A stretch of DNA of 64,000 nt. Origin: Natrinema sp031626495 (GTDB lineage: Archaea; Halobacteriota; Halobacteria; Halobacteriales; Natrialbaceae). Where the stretch lies: assembly GCF_031626495.1 (NCBI RefSeq), contig NZ_JAMQOJ010000002.1:310001-374000 (forward strand), given 5' to 3'. The notes below the pieces were generated by a model. That model saw nothing but the letters and a program-made list of their open reading frames with translations, ran no database searches and was not told where the DNA came from. Shown here piece by piece: positions 53,340-61,982 of this stretch; positions within the stretch are counted from its first letter, which is position 1, and every line of letters begins with the position of its first letter. The position numbers were made by a program, and so were the translations under genes.

Positions 53340-55096
53340 TTGTCAGTCTCGAGCCCCTCGACAGAGCGACCGAGCACGTCGGCGTAGCCCGACGGCGTCA
53401 GCTTCAGCGCAGGGACGCCGGGGAACGTGAGCGTCTGGACGGTCAGCAGCGGTAGCTCGACATCGACGCCGCTCTCGCGAAGCGAGTCGACGACCGCGCT
53501 TCTCGCCGTTTCGAACGTCTCGGGAGACAGCTCGGCGGCGGTCGCGGCGATCGGCGTCGCGAGGTCGGCGACGATTTCCCCGTCGCGGGCGACCGCGAAC
53601 CCACCGCCCAGCGACGCGACGTGCTCGGCGGCGACGACGGCGTCGTCGGTGTCCGCCGCGACGGTCACCAGCCCGGTCGATTCCCAGGTGCCAGTCGTGG
53701 CGACGGCACCCGACTCGAGGCCGTAGCCGGTCAGAAAGCCGGTAAAGCCGCGCTCGTCGGTCGCCGGATCGCGGTCCAGCAGCGTCGCGGTGAGGGCATC
53801 GGTCTCGGGGGCGGGCCCGAGCCGCCGACCCGATTCGTCGCCGTCGTCACCGACGGTGCCGGCCTCGGCGGTCGTTTCGGTCGTCACGAGCCCGCGGCCG
53901 ACGTCCATCGCGCGGACGGTACCGTCGGGTGCCGCCTCGAGCGGCGCGGTGAACCGATCGCGGTCGATCGCGACCGAGACGGTGTCGTAGACGTAGTCCG
54001 GGTAGGGATCCGTTCTGGCGTCGACCGTCGGCTCGCCGTCGGCCACGACGAGCGCGCCGTCGGACACGACGGTCTCGACGCCCATCGTCTCGAGGTCGTC
54101 GACGACGAGCAGGTCAGCCGCGGCACCGGGTGCGACGACGCCACGGTCCGCGAGCCCGAAGTGGTCGGCGGGGTTTCGCGTCGCCGCGTCGATCGCGTCT
54201 GCAGGCCGGATTCCGGCGTCGATCAGCCGACGGACGACCTCGGCCATCCCGAATCCCTCGAGGAGGTCGGCCGGCGCGACGCCGTCGGTCGACAGCGAGA
54301 CGCTCCCGCGGTCGAGGTCGGGGAACGCTTCGATCAGCGCCCCGAGGTCGTCCCTGTTGGAGCCACAGCGGCCGACGACGTGGATACCGTTGTCGGCCCG
54401 CTTGCGGATTCCGTCGGCCGAAATGGCCTCGTGATCGTTGTCGACCACGGTCCCGAACGCCCGGAGCGAGTCGCCGCGACAGCCCGCGCCGTGGCCGACG
54501 ATCGTCGCGTCTGCCTCGCGTGCGCGCTCGTAGAGATCCTCGATCGGCGCATCACGGCCGACGACGTGGACCCAGTCGATCTCCCCGACACCGATGACCC
54601 GCTCGCGGGCGAGCAGGTCGGAGAGCGCCTCGAGTTCGGCGGGCGATCCGGTGGCAGGCTCGAAGGTGTCGACGAACGCCTGCGGCGGGAGCGCGAGGTA
54701 CGTCGAAACCGGACAGTCGGCAGTTCGCTCGAGGAACGTTTCGACGCCGCGGCTGCCGAACAGCAACCCGAGCCCGGAGCTTTCGGTGACGATCGAGGTG
54801 GTCCCGGTCGCGAGCAGTTCGGGAACCGTCCGATCGAGAATCAGTTCGATGTCGGCGTGCGTGTGGGCATCGATCAGGCCGGGGAGCACAACCTCATCCG
54901 CGGCCGAAACGACCGTCGTCTCCGGACCGATGACGGAATCGGCGTCCTCGAGCAGCGCGGCGATCCTGTCGCCGACGACTGCGACATCGCGCTCGAGGAA
55001 CTCCCTGCGGTTCGAACAGTAGACGCGTCCGTCTTCGATAACCAGATCCGCGGTCGCCCCCTCGGACTCGAGGGCGATCGGCTGTAACTCGTTCAT
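53336..55096 (-). CDS. adenine deaminase-like amidohydrolase
   Basis: The 586-aa protein has the amidohydrolase layout: LPGLIDAHTHAD metal motif, GEIDWVHV, ATIVGHGAGCRGDSLRAF, SLSTDGVAPADLLEGFGMAE and a C-terminal domain ending FPGVPALKLTPSGYADVLG, which is typical of adenine deaminases. The middle motifs deviate from bacterial Ade (no PHEIANV; STDG in place of SDDR), so the substrate may differ. ATG at 55096 begins the protein. Confidence 0.75.
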   Translation of the reverse strand: MNELQPIALESEGATADLVIEDGRVYCSNRREFLERDVAVVGDRIAALLEDADSVIGPETTVVSAADEVVLPGLIDAHTHADIELILDRTVPELLATGTTSIVTESSGLGLLFGSRGVETFLERTADCPVSTYLALPPQAFVDTFEPATGSPAELEALSDLLARERVIGVGEIDWVHVVGRDAPIEDLYERAREADATIVGHGAGCRGDSLRAFGTVVDNDHEAISADGIRKRADNGIHVVGRCGSNRDDLGALIEAFPDLDRGSVSLSTDGVAPADLLEGFGMAEVVRRLIDAGIRPADAIDAATRNPADHFGLADRGVVAPGAAADLLVVDDLETMGVETVVSDGALVVADGEPTVDARTDPYPDYVYDTVSVAIDRDRFTAPLEAAPDGTVRAMDVGRGLVTTETTAEAGTVGDDGDESGRRLGPAPETDALTATLLDRDPATDERGFTGFLTGYGLESGAVATTGTWESTGLVTVAADTDDAVVAAEHVASLGGGFAVARDGEIVADLATPIAATAAELSPETFETARSAVVDSLRESGVDVELPLLTVQTLTFPGVPALKLTPSGYADVLGRSVEGLETDN

Positions 55097-55245
55097 GTCC
55101 GGTGATTCACGGGCCGATACCTAAATCGATCGTGTACACGGAGCGATGGGCGTCCTCACTATTTCGCTGGCGCGAGCCGACGCGCAATTCTGACCTTCGC
55201 GAAAGAACTATATTCTCGGCCACCCTCATCTTGGGATAGAGTCCC

Positions 55246-55524
55246 ATGAACAAACACTTCCACGACAGTCGGTACTACCTCTCGCGAGCCGTCGAACACG
55301 CTCGACTCGGCGTGACGGAGTCCCTCGAGCCCCTCGTTACCCGCGTTCGCTCGCGGGTCGGTCGAGACGCCGAGGTCGAACCGAAATCCACTCGCGTCGA
55401 CCGCGTTCGCGAGGACGTGACCGCCCTCGAGAGAAGCGCGGAGACGCGCGTCCGGCAGGCGGTCGGGGCCGCGCGAGCCCGAGTCGACCGCGATGGCTCG
55501 AGCGAGGCCGACAGCGAGCGCTGA
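55246..55524 (+). CDS. small haloarchaeal helical protein (DUF7553-like)
   Basis: The 92-aa protein starts MNKHFHDSRYYLSRAVEHAR and is Arg/Glu-rich and helical, with coiled-coil character. This conserved start is seen in a haloarchaeal protein family of unknown function. It lies 40 nt upstream of the tRNA-Val gene. Confidence 0.65.
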   Translation: MNKHFHDSRYYLSRAVEHARLGVTESLEPLVTRVRSRVGRDAEVEPKSTRVDRVREDVTALERSAETRVRQAVGAARARVDRDGSSEADSER

Positions 55525-55564
55525 AAGGAAGCCTTAAGTTGAACGCACGGGTATCGCCTCGTGC

Positions 55565-55639
55565 GGGTTGGTGATCTAGTCCGGTTATGATACCTCCTTC
55601 ACACGGAGGAAGTCGGCAGTTCAAATCTGCCCCAACCCA
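55565..55639 (+). tRNA. tRNA-Val (CAC)
   Basis: The acceptor stem GGGTTGG pairs with CCAACCC, followed by discriminator A. The anticodon arm is CCTCC-TTCACAC-GGAGG with anticodon CAC (Val), and the T arm is GGCAG-TTCAAAT-CTGCC. CCA is not encoded. It marks the border between core genes and the accessory region to the right. Confidence 0.93.
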
Positions 55640-55718
55640 TACGAACTACGTACGGATTGTAACCGTACTTCTCCTGGCGCCTCAGGCCTTGTACCGACGG
55701 GATCGGCATTTTGGGTAG

Positions 55719-55994
55719 GATTTCGGATTAGATGACGGGGCCGAAATCTGGCGTATCAAGGTTGGTGATGTAGAAGAATACGAACACCTTTCAATGGATA
55801 TAAGTGGAAATGACAAGGGTGTAGCTGAACGATCTCTCTTCGTTCAAATCGGAAATAGAAAACTCCACAGGATAAACTCGGAAGGCGAAGTAACCCATAC
55901 ACTGACTCCTGAGAAAGCGTTACATGACGTTGCTGTCGATGATCACATTCTTATCTCGACCGACTCTGGAATCTACGCATTGGATTCGTTGTAG
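55719..55994 (+). pseudogene. 3' remnant of a beta-propeller (PQQ/WD-like) gene
   Basis: The frame is open from after a TAG at 55716 and reads LDDGAEIWRIKVGDVEEYEH, then LFVQIGNRKLHRINSEGEV and DVAVDDHILISTDSGIYALD, the repeated strand pattern of beta-propeller blades. Only two blades or so remain and there is no start with a promoter. The 5' part appears lost at the tRNA side. Confidence 0.5.
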
Positions 55995-56134
55995 CTGTCT
56001 CTACTGTAGTGATTTGCTAGAACTGGTGGGTCTATCGCCCACTATATGAATACCAGAGCGAATCAAGAATATAGAAATAGTTTACGTTACTTTCAGATCC
56101 CTGTCCATCCAAATGTAGAATATCACCTCGATAT

Positions 56135-56932
56135 ATGACTGATTCTAATCAGTACAGGTTCCATGATGGAGAGCTAGTTTTGGATAGGCGAACCGCTGGT
56201 TCAGACGATAAAGCGGCACTCGTGGAACCAGGTGATGAAACAGGCTATCGGATTGCGGTCAAACCCGGCGCTCTCGATGCGAATGCGACACTGCGAGACA
56301 TCGTTCAGGAGCAGGGTCGAACACTCGAATTCGGGACCAAATCACAAGCAGAACGCTATGCGGAGAAGTTATCAGTGATAGATGGCGGGCTGCGAGTCCA
56401 GGTGGTCGCTCCCAACGATTCGGACGAGGTCGATGCGTATCTCCTTGCAGAGCACAATCCCTCGATCAACGAACCAGCCTCAATCGGCGGAAAAACGTGG
56501 ACGTTCGACATCGGTGCGAATCTCTACGGCATGCTCGGTGAAGCAATTTTGACAACAGCGCCAAAGCCGCACGCGTTGATATATTTCGTTGAGCGGGATC
56601 TGGACGTCACCGAAGCCGAATTGGAAAATGAACTGAAAGTCACCGTAGAAACGGATTGCTTTGTTTCATTCGACGCTGATTCGAGGGGTGAGCGAATTTC
56701 CTGGCATCCTGATTGCAAAATTCTGGCAAGAGATGGGTGGAACGGCGGCGTGCTCGAACGGTACTACTGTGAGATCAAAACGGGAAACGCGTCGTTCGAA
56801 CGGTCGCAGCTGGCCGCGATGCGAGAACTCGCAACCGAGGAACGAGTGCTGAAAATCAGGGTACTGATCGACGAGTTGCCCGACCAGTATTCACTTCGGG
56901 TTCAGGAAGTCGAACTAACGGCCGGCGAGTAG
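56135..56932 (+). CDS. protein with PD-(D/E)XK-like nuclease motif
   Basis: The 265-aa protein has an N-terminal domain of about 95 residues (ALVEPGDETGYRIAVKPGAL), a middle domain and a C-terminal segment SWHPDCKILARDGWNGGVLE ending RYYCEIKTGNASFERSQLA. Asp193 or Asp200 followed by Glu213-Ile-Lys215 matches the core of PD-(D/E)XK nucleases, and Gln after the helix is also typical. No family is recognised with certainty. It stands next to a convergent PadR gene in the accessory region; a defence or repair role is inferred only. Confidence 0.55.
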   Translation: MTDSNQYRFHDGELVLDRRTAGSDDKAALVEPGDETGYRIAVKPGALDANATLRDIVQEQGRTLEFGTKSQAERYAEKLSVIDGGLRVQVVAPNDSDEVDAYLLAEHNPSINEPASIGGKTWTFDIGANLYGMLGEAILTTAPKPHALIYFVERDLDVTEAELENELKVTVETDCFVSFDADSRGERISWHPDCKILARDGWNGGVLERYYCEIKTGNASFERSQLAAMRELATEERVLKIRVLIDELPDQYSLRVQEVELTAGE

Positions 56933-56936
56933 CGGT

Positions 56937-57212
56937 TCAGAAGTCGATGTACTGTGATTCCCATTCTCGCCGTTCTTCCAGTTGCTCGAGGCCGTCATCT
57001 GTGATATCATAGTAGTTGGTTCGGCGGTCCAGTTGCCCTTTCTCGACTAATTCCTTGTTGACGACTGTGTCGAGATTCGGGTAGAGCCGGCCATGATTGA
57101 TGTCTGATGAATAGTGTGATTCTATTTCATCTTTCACATCTTGCCCGGAAGGTTGTTCGGCGCCTGCAATGACGTACAGGAGGTCTCGCTGGAAGCCGGT
57201 CAGGTCGTCCAT
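56937..57212 (-). CDS. PadR-family transcriptional regulator (copy 1)
   Basis: The 91-aa wHTH protein MDDLTGFQRDLLYVIAGAEQ has HGRLYPNLDTVVNKELVEKG and a wing, LDRRTNYYDITDDGLEQLEE. PadR proteins are usually repressors of adjacent genes. The divergent small gene at 57402 has a paralogue next to a third PadR at the window end. AT-rich palindromic GTATATAC near 57219 may be its own operator. Confidence 0.85.
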   Translation of the reverse strand: MDDLTGFQRDLLYVIAGAEQPSGQDVKDEIESHYSSDINHGRLYPNLDTVVNKELVEKGQLDRRTNYYDITDDGLEQLEERREWESQYIDF

Positions 57213-57360
57213 ATGCTGTATATACTATATTGACTATTTGTTATCATGCTTGTACATTCGTTTGCCGGGTCTTATATCGGGGTATACATGTTCTATAAAG
57301 ATATCCCACAGGGACTCCTATTGTGAGATCACAGAGTTTCTCATGTACCTACCGTTATCC

Positions 57361-57380
57361 CGACAAGAAAGCTTATACTG
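57361..57380 (+). promoter_or_regulatory. conserved 20-bp promoter element, copy 1
   Basis: CGACAAGAAAGCTTATACTG ends 21 nt before the ATG at 57402. The reverse complement of 63791-63810 is CGACAGGAAGGCTTATACTG (18/20), also 21 nt before its ATG. TTATAC is the TATA core; the upstream part may be a BRE or regulator site. Confidence 0.65.
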
Positions 57381-57401
57381 AGATGCTCGAGACGACGAAG
57401 T

Positions 57402-57722
57402 ATGACTCAAGATACGACAGTTGAGAAGCAGTCCAGTGGCAGTCAACTTCCAAATCTTGTGACGATTGTTGGACGCGGTGTTCCCTCGAACTTCGAGATC
57501 ACAGTTTCAGGTGAAATCGAAATGATGGCTGATGACCCCGTTGAACAGGCTGTAATCGTTTCTGGAGGAGTAGCAGAAGGTTCGATTGAAGCCGGTGTGC
57601 AGCGATTCCGGTTCTCTGGTGACTGTGCGAGTATTCGAGCTGTGGATTGGAACGGTGTTGAGGCCCCTGAGTCAGCGAGTACGCCGACCATTCACGTCAC
57701 TTACGGTGCCTCTGAACGCTAA
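57402..57722 (+). CDS. small protein paralogous to the 63464 gene product (copy A)
   Basis: The 106-aa protein contains LPNLVTIVGRGVPSNFEITV, EIEMMADDPVEQAVIVSGGV, AEGSIEAGVQRFRFSGD, VDWNGVEAPES and ends HVTYGASER. The protein at 63464 shares this whole plan. It looks like a compact beta-rich fold with no signal peptide. Function unknown. The leaderless promoter supports the ATG at 57402. Divergent from PadR copy 1. Confidence 0.7.
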   Translation: MTQDTTVEKQSSGSQLPNLVTIVGRGVPSNFEITVSGEIEMMADDPVEQAVIVSGGVAEGSIEAGVQRFRFSGDCASIRAVDWNGVEAPESASTPTIHVTYGASER

Positions 57723-57922
57723 ACAGACCCAGGGCTGAGGATTATTGTCTCAGAGAGGACGACTGAACAGCGATAGGATTTCTTCCGACCATCTGTTACT
57801 ACGGTAGCGTAATCTGGTGAGGGCCCCAGCTCATAAGCGAGTACTCACGCATTCTCAGGCAGAAGACGCGGTGTATCTCAAACATGATCTCTCCAACCTA
57901 CATCTAGAACAGTTTTCGGAGC

Positions 57923-58357
57923 TTACTCGTAGTGGTCGTGTCGCTTATGGACCTCACCAAAGGCCACGTTCGGGCTGACGTTGGTGATTTCGATCGTCAC
58001 TCGTTCATGGACATCGGTGTCCGGGACGATGATTACGTACCCCCGTTCAACCCGGGCAACCCCGTCACCTTGTTCACCGATATTTTCGATTTCGACGGTC
58101 CGCTTCTCCCCTATCTCGACGGGCGGTTCAGGGTCTCTGGTTTCCTGACCCTGGGTTCGGTCTTTTCGTGGAGAGATCGCGGCCTGCTCCTCCGATGAGG
58201 ACGATTCAGTCTGGAGGAGCGCTGCGCGATATATCTCATCTGTCATCACTTGGCCGTTCGTCACTTCCGAGGCAGGTACCTCGATAACATAGCTCCCGTC
58301 CTCCGTTTCTTCCAGGTGTGCGGTAAACAGGCAGAGCAAGTTGTCTGGGATATCCAT
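57923..58357 (-). CDS. TRAM-domain protein with N-terminal extension
   Basis: The 144-aa protein has an N-terminal segment (residues 1-50, LLCLFTAHLEETEDGSYVIE and YRAALLQ) typical of haloarchaeal TRAM proteins, a Gln/Glu/Arg-rich linker and a TRAM domain (about 85-144: KRTVEIENIGEQGDGVARVE, YVIIVPDTDVHERVTIEIT). TRAM domains bind RNA, and small haloarchaeal members may act as RNA chaperones. It lies 100 nt downstream of PadR copy 2 on the same strand. Confidence 0.75.
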   Translation of the reverse strand: MDIPDNLLCLFTAHLEETEDGSYVIEVPASEVTNGQVMTDEIYRAALLQTESSSSEEQAAISPRKDRTQGQETRDPEPPVEIGEKRTVEIENIGEQGDGVARVERGYVIIVPDTDVHERVTIEITNVSPNVAFGEVHKRHDHYE

Positions 58358-58457
58358 AAGAACACCCTCTTTTCTGGATGAAGGGGTACGAGCATCTTGA
58401 TTCTACCGGCGATGATTCGATCAGCGGATTGATCTCGTACTGGTCGGCTTTCAGTAC

Positions 58458-58733
58458 TCAGAGATCGACGTATTGATCTTCCCAGTCCCGCCGAGCCTCA
58501 AGTTCACGACGACCCCGGCTTGTGGTGGCATATACGTTTGTCCGGCGATCTTTCTCACTTTTGTCGATCAACCCCTTATCAACAAGTTCGTCTAAATTGG
58601 GATACAGGCGTCCGTGATGGACTTCTTTCTCGTAGTATTCTTCCATCTCCTCTTTGATTGCGAGGCCGTGCGGTTCCTCGAGTCCGCTTACAACGTAGAG
58701 TAGATCACGCTGGAATCCAGTTAAGTCATGCAT
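58458..58733 (-). CDS. PadR-family transcriptional regulator (copy 2)
   Basis: The 91-aa protein, MHDLTGFQRDLLYVVSGLEE, is closely similar to copy 1 in length and sequence (HGRLYPNLDELVDKGLIDKS, DRRTNVYATTSRGRRELEAR). A TATA-like TATTATAGATATGG lies upstream on the minus strand. Its likely target is unclear. Confidence 0.85.
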   Translation of the reverse strand: MHDLTGFQRDLLYVVSGLEEPHGLAIKEEMEEYYEKEVHHGRLYPNLDELVDKGLIDKSEKDRRTNVYATTSRGRRELEARRDWEDQYVDL

Positions 58734-58864
58734 GGTATCTTATCTGTTGTCATCCATATCTATAATACCTCCACTATCTCATTCGAGAAAACCGTGAATG
58801 ATGGTATAGTTCTATCAGCCACTGGGTGATGTCTGGTTATCAAACTCGGTCGGTAAGGGGGACT

Positions 58865-58885
58865 CAGAGACTGATCGAGTCTCTG
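58865..58885. repeat. 8-bp perfect hairpin
   Basis: CAGAGACT-GATCG-AGTCTCTG lies 10 nt before a truncated gene. Could be a deletion scar or terminator; no T-tract follows. Confidence 0.4.
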
Positions 58886-58895
58886 TGACGCTCTC

Positions 58896-59082
58896 GTTCC
58901 CAAGCAGTACTTTTACTTCGAGGAGAACGAGTACGACGCGTACACGATTAACAACGTGACCGCAGAGCCAAACGACGGCAGTATCACGATCCACTTTGGC
59001 GGTAACCCCGACCAGCCGAACTTCCTCTACACGCCAGAGGGGGTGGAACTATACGGTCCGGTTCTACGGTCCGCGCGAGTAG
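58896..59082 (+). pseudogene. C-terminal remnant of a DUF1254/DUF1214 protein, frameshifted
   Basis: The frame reads VPKQYFYFEENEYDAYTINN, VTAEPNDGSITIHFGG and NPDQPNFLYTPEG. At a run of five G (59039-59043) one extra G shifts the frame; skipping it restores WNYTVRFYGPRE and a TAG at 59080-59082. That ending is the conserved C-terminus of DUF1214 proteins. The rest of the gene is missing. Confidence 0.65.
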
Positions 59083-59138
59083 ATTCTCCTAATGATCAGG
59101 GCCGCTAACTGCTTCGGGCTATTCACGATCGCTTCAAT

Positions 59139-59242
59139 TCAGTCCCTCCGCAGTTCTTCAACCAGTACATAGGCCTCAGGTGTCCCCTCAGCGTCTCGGA
59201 AGTGCTTCGCGTTCGGAGTGGTAACTGCTGTCTCGATCGTCA
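59139..59242 (-). pseudogene. possible C-terminal remnant of a PIN-domain (VapC) toxin
   Basis: On the minus strand the bases read PVTIETAVTTPNAKHFRDAE then GTPEAYVLVEELRRD and stop. TxNxxHF near the end is the usual last acidic/strand region of VapC toxins. No start or N-terminal half exists. The match is short. Confidence 0.3.
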
Positions 59243-59296
59243 CTGGACAACAAGGTGAGGGAGTGCCGTTTTGATAGCGCACCTCGTTGCAAGGGT

Positions 59297-60232
59297 ATGA
59301 GAGATTCTCCAGAGGAACTCGCGGGCGTGAGTCACATGACTTGTACCGGGAAAACCGCGCTGATTACGGGTTCGACGAGCGGAATCGGGCGTGCTACTGC
59401 ACTCGCGCTCGGTCGACTCGGCGCTGATGTGATCGTCCACGGGCGAGATGTGAGCGCTGGCGAGTCCGTCGTCAACGAACTGGAGACGATCGGTGCCGAG
59501 GCGACGTTCATCCCGGCTGATTTCGCGAATCGCAATGCCATTCAAGAACTCGCTATGACGGTTCGGACGGAAACCGATGGCCTCGATTTCCTGTTCAACA
59601 ACGCTGGCGGGTACTTCCGCACGGGTCGGCTCACGGACCTGGGTGTTGAGTATACGTTTCACATCAACCATCTCGCACCGTATCAGCTGACCACGGACCT
59701 AATCGACCACCTCACCGACGATGCCTGCGTCGTGACGACATCTTCGGCAGCACACCGCGGCGTATCACTCGACCTAGAACGTGTCGAAACCGTCGAGTCG
59801 TATTCCTCGATGTGGGCCTACAGCCACTCGAAACTCGCGAATATTCTTTTTTCGCGGGAACTCGCACGCCGGGTAGCAGCTATGGACCAATCGATTAGAT
59901 CGAATAGCGTCCATCCAGGAGCGATTCCGGGAAGCAACTTCAGCCGGTTCCTGCCACGGCCGCTTCCAGCGCTCATCTCTACGCTTGATATGGTTCCCGG
60001 TATTACATCGGTTGCCGACGGCGCTGCAGAACTGCTGTACGTCGCTCTATCGCCCGAAGCCACGACTGTCACCGGCCAATATTTTGCGAACCAGTCGTCC
60101 AGGACACCTTCGCGTCCGGCTAGGAACGACGACTCTGCACGCCGTCTTTGGGAACGAAGTGCGACCCTCCTCGACGTCGATGAACCGCTTGCGGAGTTCG
60201 GCGAGAGCATCAGCTCTCATCAGGTTGAATAG
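59297..60232 (+). CDS. short-chain dehydrogenase/reductase
   Basis: The 311-aa protein has the NAD(P)-binding GSTSGIGRATALALG, the NNAG motif (LFNNAGGYF), the catalytic Ser in TTSSAAHRG and YSHSK (Tyr-x-x-x-Lys). The style resembles retinol-dehydrogenase/protochlorophyllide-like SDRs. ATG at 59297 or 59336 could start it; the second starts directly before the Rossmann strand. Substrate unknown. Confidence 0.85.
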   Translation: MRDSPEELAGVSHMTCTGKTALITGSTSGIGRATALALGRLGADVIVHGRDVSAGESVVNELETIGAEATFIPADFANRNAIQELAMTVRTETDGLDFLFNNAGGYFRTGRLTDLGVEYTFHINHLAPYQLTTDLIDHLTDDACVVTTSSAAHRGVSLDLERVETVESYSSMWAYSHSKLANILFSRELARRVAAMDQSIRSNSVHPGAIPGSNFSRFLPRPLPALISTLDMVPGITSVADGAAELLYVALSPEATTVTGQYFANQSSRTPSRPARNDDSARRLWERSATLLDVDEPLAEFGESISSHQVE

Positions 60233-60257
60233 CAAACGAAATCAAATCAGGTAGATT

Positions 60258-61631
60258 TCACTGGTCAACAGCTGCTGCTGGATTTAGGAAGCCAGCCCCG
60301 TAGTACGTCTTATCATACTCCTCGATAGACTCAGCCGTATTTTCCAACGTCTGACGGACCTGGTTCGCGTTGAACTCCGGGTTCTGGCTCTTCACAAGCG
60401 CCGCAGCCCCCACTACCTGTGGACAAGCCATTGACGTCCCGGCAGCCCACCCATAGTCGTAGTCTGCACCCTGATAATCATCATCATCGAACATAGGTTC
60501 GGCGATAGTGTTGTAGACGAGGTCACGATACCATGGGACGCCGGTACCAATAGCCCCGAGGTCAGCGTCGCCGCCGGGCGCAGCGATGTTGATAGCGTTC
60601 GTTCCATAATTGGTGTAGACCGTTGGACTATCGAAGTCCTCTACAAGCCCCTCATCGCCCCACTGATAGCCAATTGGTCCGGTAGCACTAACGGACATGA
60701 CGTTCGCCGCCTCGTTAGGAAGACTGATGGCTGAGATGCATTCGTCCGTGCCATTGTCATCGAAGTCTCCGCAGATACGCCCGTCGTGCTGGAGGTTCGC
60801 ACTGTCGTTACCTGCAGCTGCGATGAGCAACGTCCCGTGGCTATTGGCGTAGGTCGTGACCCGGTTGAGAGCCATGCCGTAGAATTGGCCGAGCCTCTCG
60901 CGCGAGACTGGATACGCTCCAATACTCATATTGGCGGCGTCGGCATCAATGCGGACACTGTAGACGATGGCTGCGAGAATATCTGCGAATGACGCCAGTT
61001 CGTCTGGTGAGAACACCCGGCAGTCGACGACCTCCGTCCCAGGGGCAGTACCAACGACACCCTCTTCATTCTGGTCGTTTGCGGCGATAATACCAGCGAC
61101 GTGGGTACCGTGATAACCACCGTACGGACCACCAGCACCATAGTCATCAGCAGTAAAATTCCGAGACAAGTCTTCGTTCACTGTATGCGCGAGGTCCGGA
61201 TGACCAGCGGCGACCCCTGTGTCAATAACGGTCACTCGAGTTCCTTCTCCGCGAGTAGTCTCGTGGGCTTCTGGGATGCTCTGGGCCTGCTTGTCCCATT
61301 GGTATCCGTATTTGGGCTCGTCAATTGCACTGGCTGTGATAGGTGTATGTTCGCTGAGAGGGCGGTTAAGTGAGTATGTACTATCAGGGGCGTACCGTGC
61401 GTTTAGCGACCTAACGTCGGCCTCAGCTCCCTCTACGACCAATAGGTCAATCTCGTCGAGGTCATGAACGATGTCAAGGTCTGCTGCTTTGACTTTTGCT
61501 CGGGGGGCTGCCTTAGTATCGACGAGGAATCTGTTGGTTGATGCAGCTACAATAACTGAACTTCCCATCGCAATTCCACCGAGCAGACTGCCACTCACCT
61601 TGAGGAACGTTCGACGTGTCCTACTTGGCAT
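60258..61631 (-). CDS. Tat-secreted subtilisin-like protease (second copy type)
   Basis: The 457-aa precursor has a Tat signal (RTRRTFLKVSGSLLGGIAMG), a propeptide (about 35-95) and an S8 domain with Asp137 (VIDTGV), His174 (HGTHVAG) and Ser400 (GTSMACP). It lacks the C-terminal PPC domain of the protease at 38220. Residues about 280-300 contain a Cys-x12-Cys pair (ICGDFDDNGTDECI). Codon use is less GC-biased than core genes, consistent with the accessory region. Confidence 0.9.
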   Translation of the reverse strand: MPSRTRRTFLKVSGSLLGGIAMGSSVIVAASTNRFLVDTKAAPRAKVKAADLDIVHDLDEIDLLVVEGAEADVRSLNARYAPDSTYSLNRPLSEHTPITASAIDEPKYGYQWDKQAQSIPEAHETTRGEGTRVTVIDTGVAAGHPDLAHTVNEDLSRNFTADDYGAGGPYGGYHGTHVAGIIAANDQNEEGVVGTAPGTEVVDCRVFSPDELASFADILAAIVYSVRIDADAANMSIGAYPVSRERLGQFYGMALNRVTTYANSHGTLLIAAAGNDSANLQHDGRICGDFDDNGTDECISAISLPNEAANVMSVSATGPIGYQWGDEGLVEDFDSPTVYTNYGTNAINIAAPGGDADLGAIGTGVPWYRDLVYNTIAEPMFDDDDYQGADYDYGWAAGTSMACPQVVGAAALVKSQNPEFNANQVRQTLENTAESIEEYDKTYYGAGFLNPAAAVDQ

Positions 61632-61982
61632 ACAGCTATAACCATTAGTAACTCTGCTATTGTTATTTACAGTCTTATATTTCTATGCCGCCTGAAAGAT
61701 AGTGCATGTGGAGGTTACTCAGTGACAACGGGTACGTCTGCCACTGTTCTCTTTCCTCAGGACTATTCACTGAAAGCGGGACATCGAACAATCCTTAGCG
61801 AAGTCTCAAACGTCGTCTTGGATGTTCATCACTCCCGCAACGGGTAGATCGTCCTACAATCCGATAGAGTTCTGCGAGATATGCGCCCTGTACTGGTCGA
61901 CAACTATAGGTTCGACCTGACCAATTGTCGCTGAATCGTTACCCTACTCTTTTATATATTATACAGTGAACACGTCTATCGG
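61632..61982. other. 351-bp spacer between subtilase and MFS gene
   Basis: No convincing gene. Short protein-like stretches occur on the minus strand but are too broken to name. The right end carries the MFS promoter. Confidence 0.4.
61951..61963 (+). promoter_or_regulatory. TATA box of the MFS gene
   Basis: TTTATATATTATA is centred 26 nt before ATG 61983, predicting a leaderless transcript. Confidence 0.6.

Noticed and set aside
59240..59671. 143-codon minus-strand frame opposite the SDR gene
   Set aside because: Antisense to a gene with clear Rossmann and YxxxK motifs; no protein features of its own.
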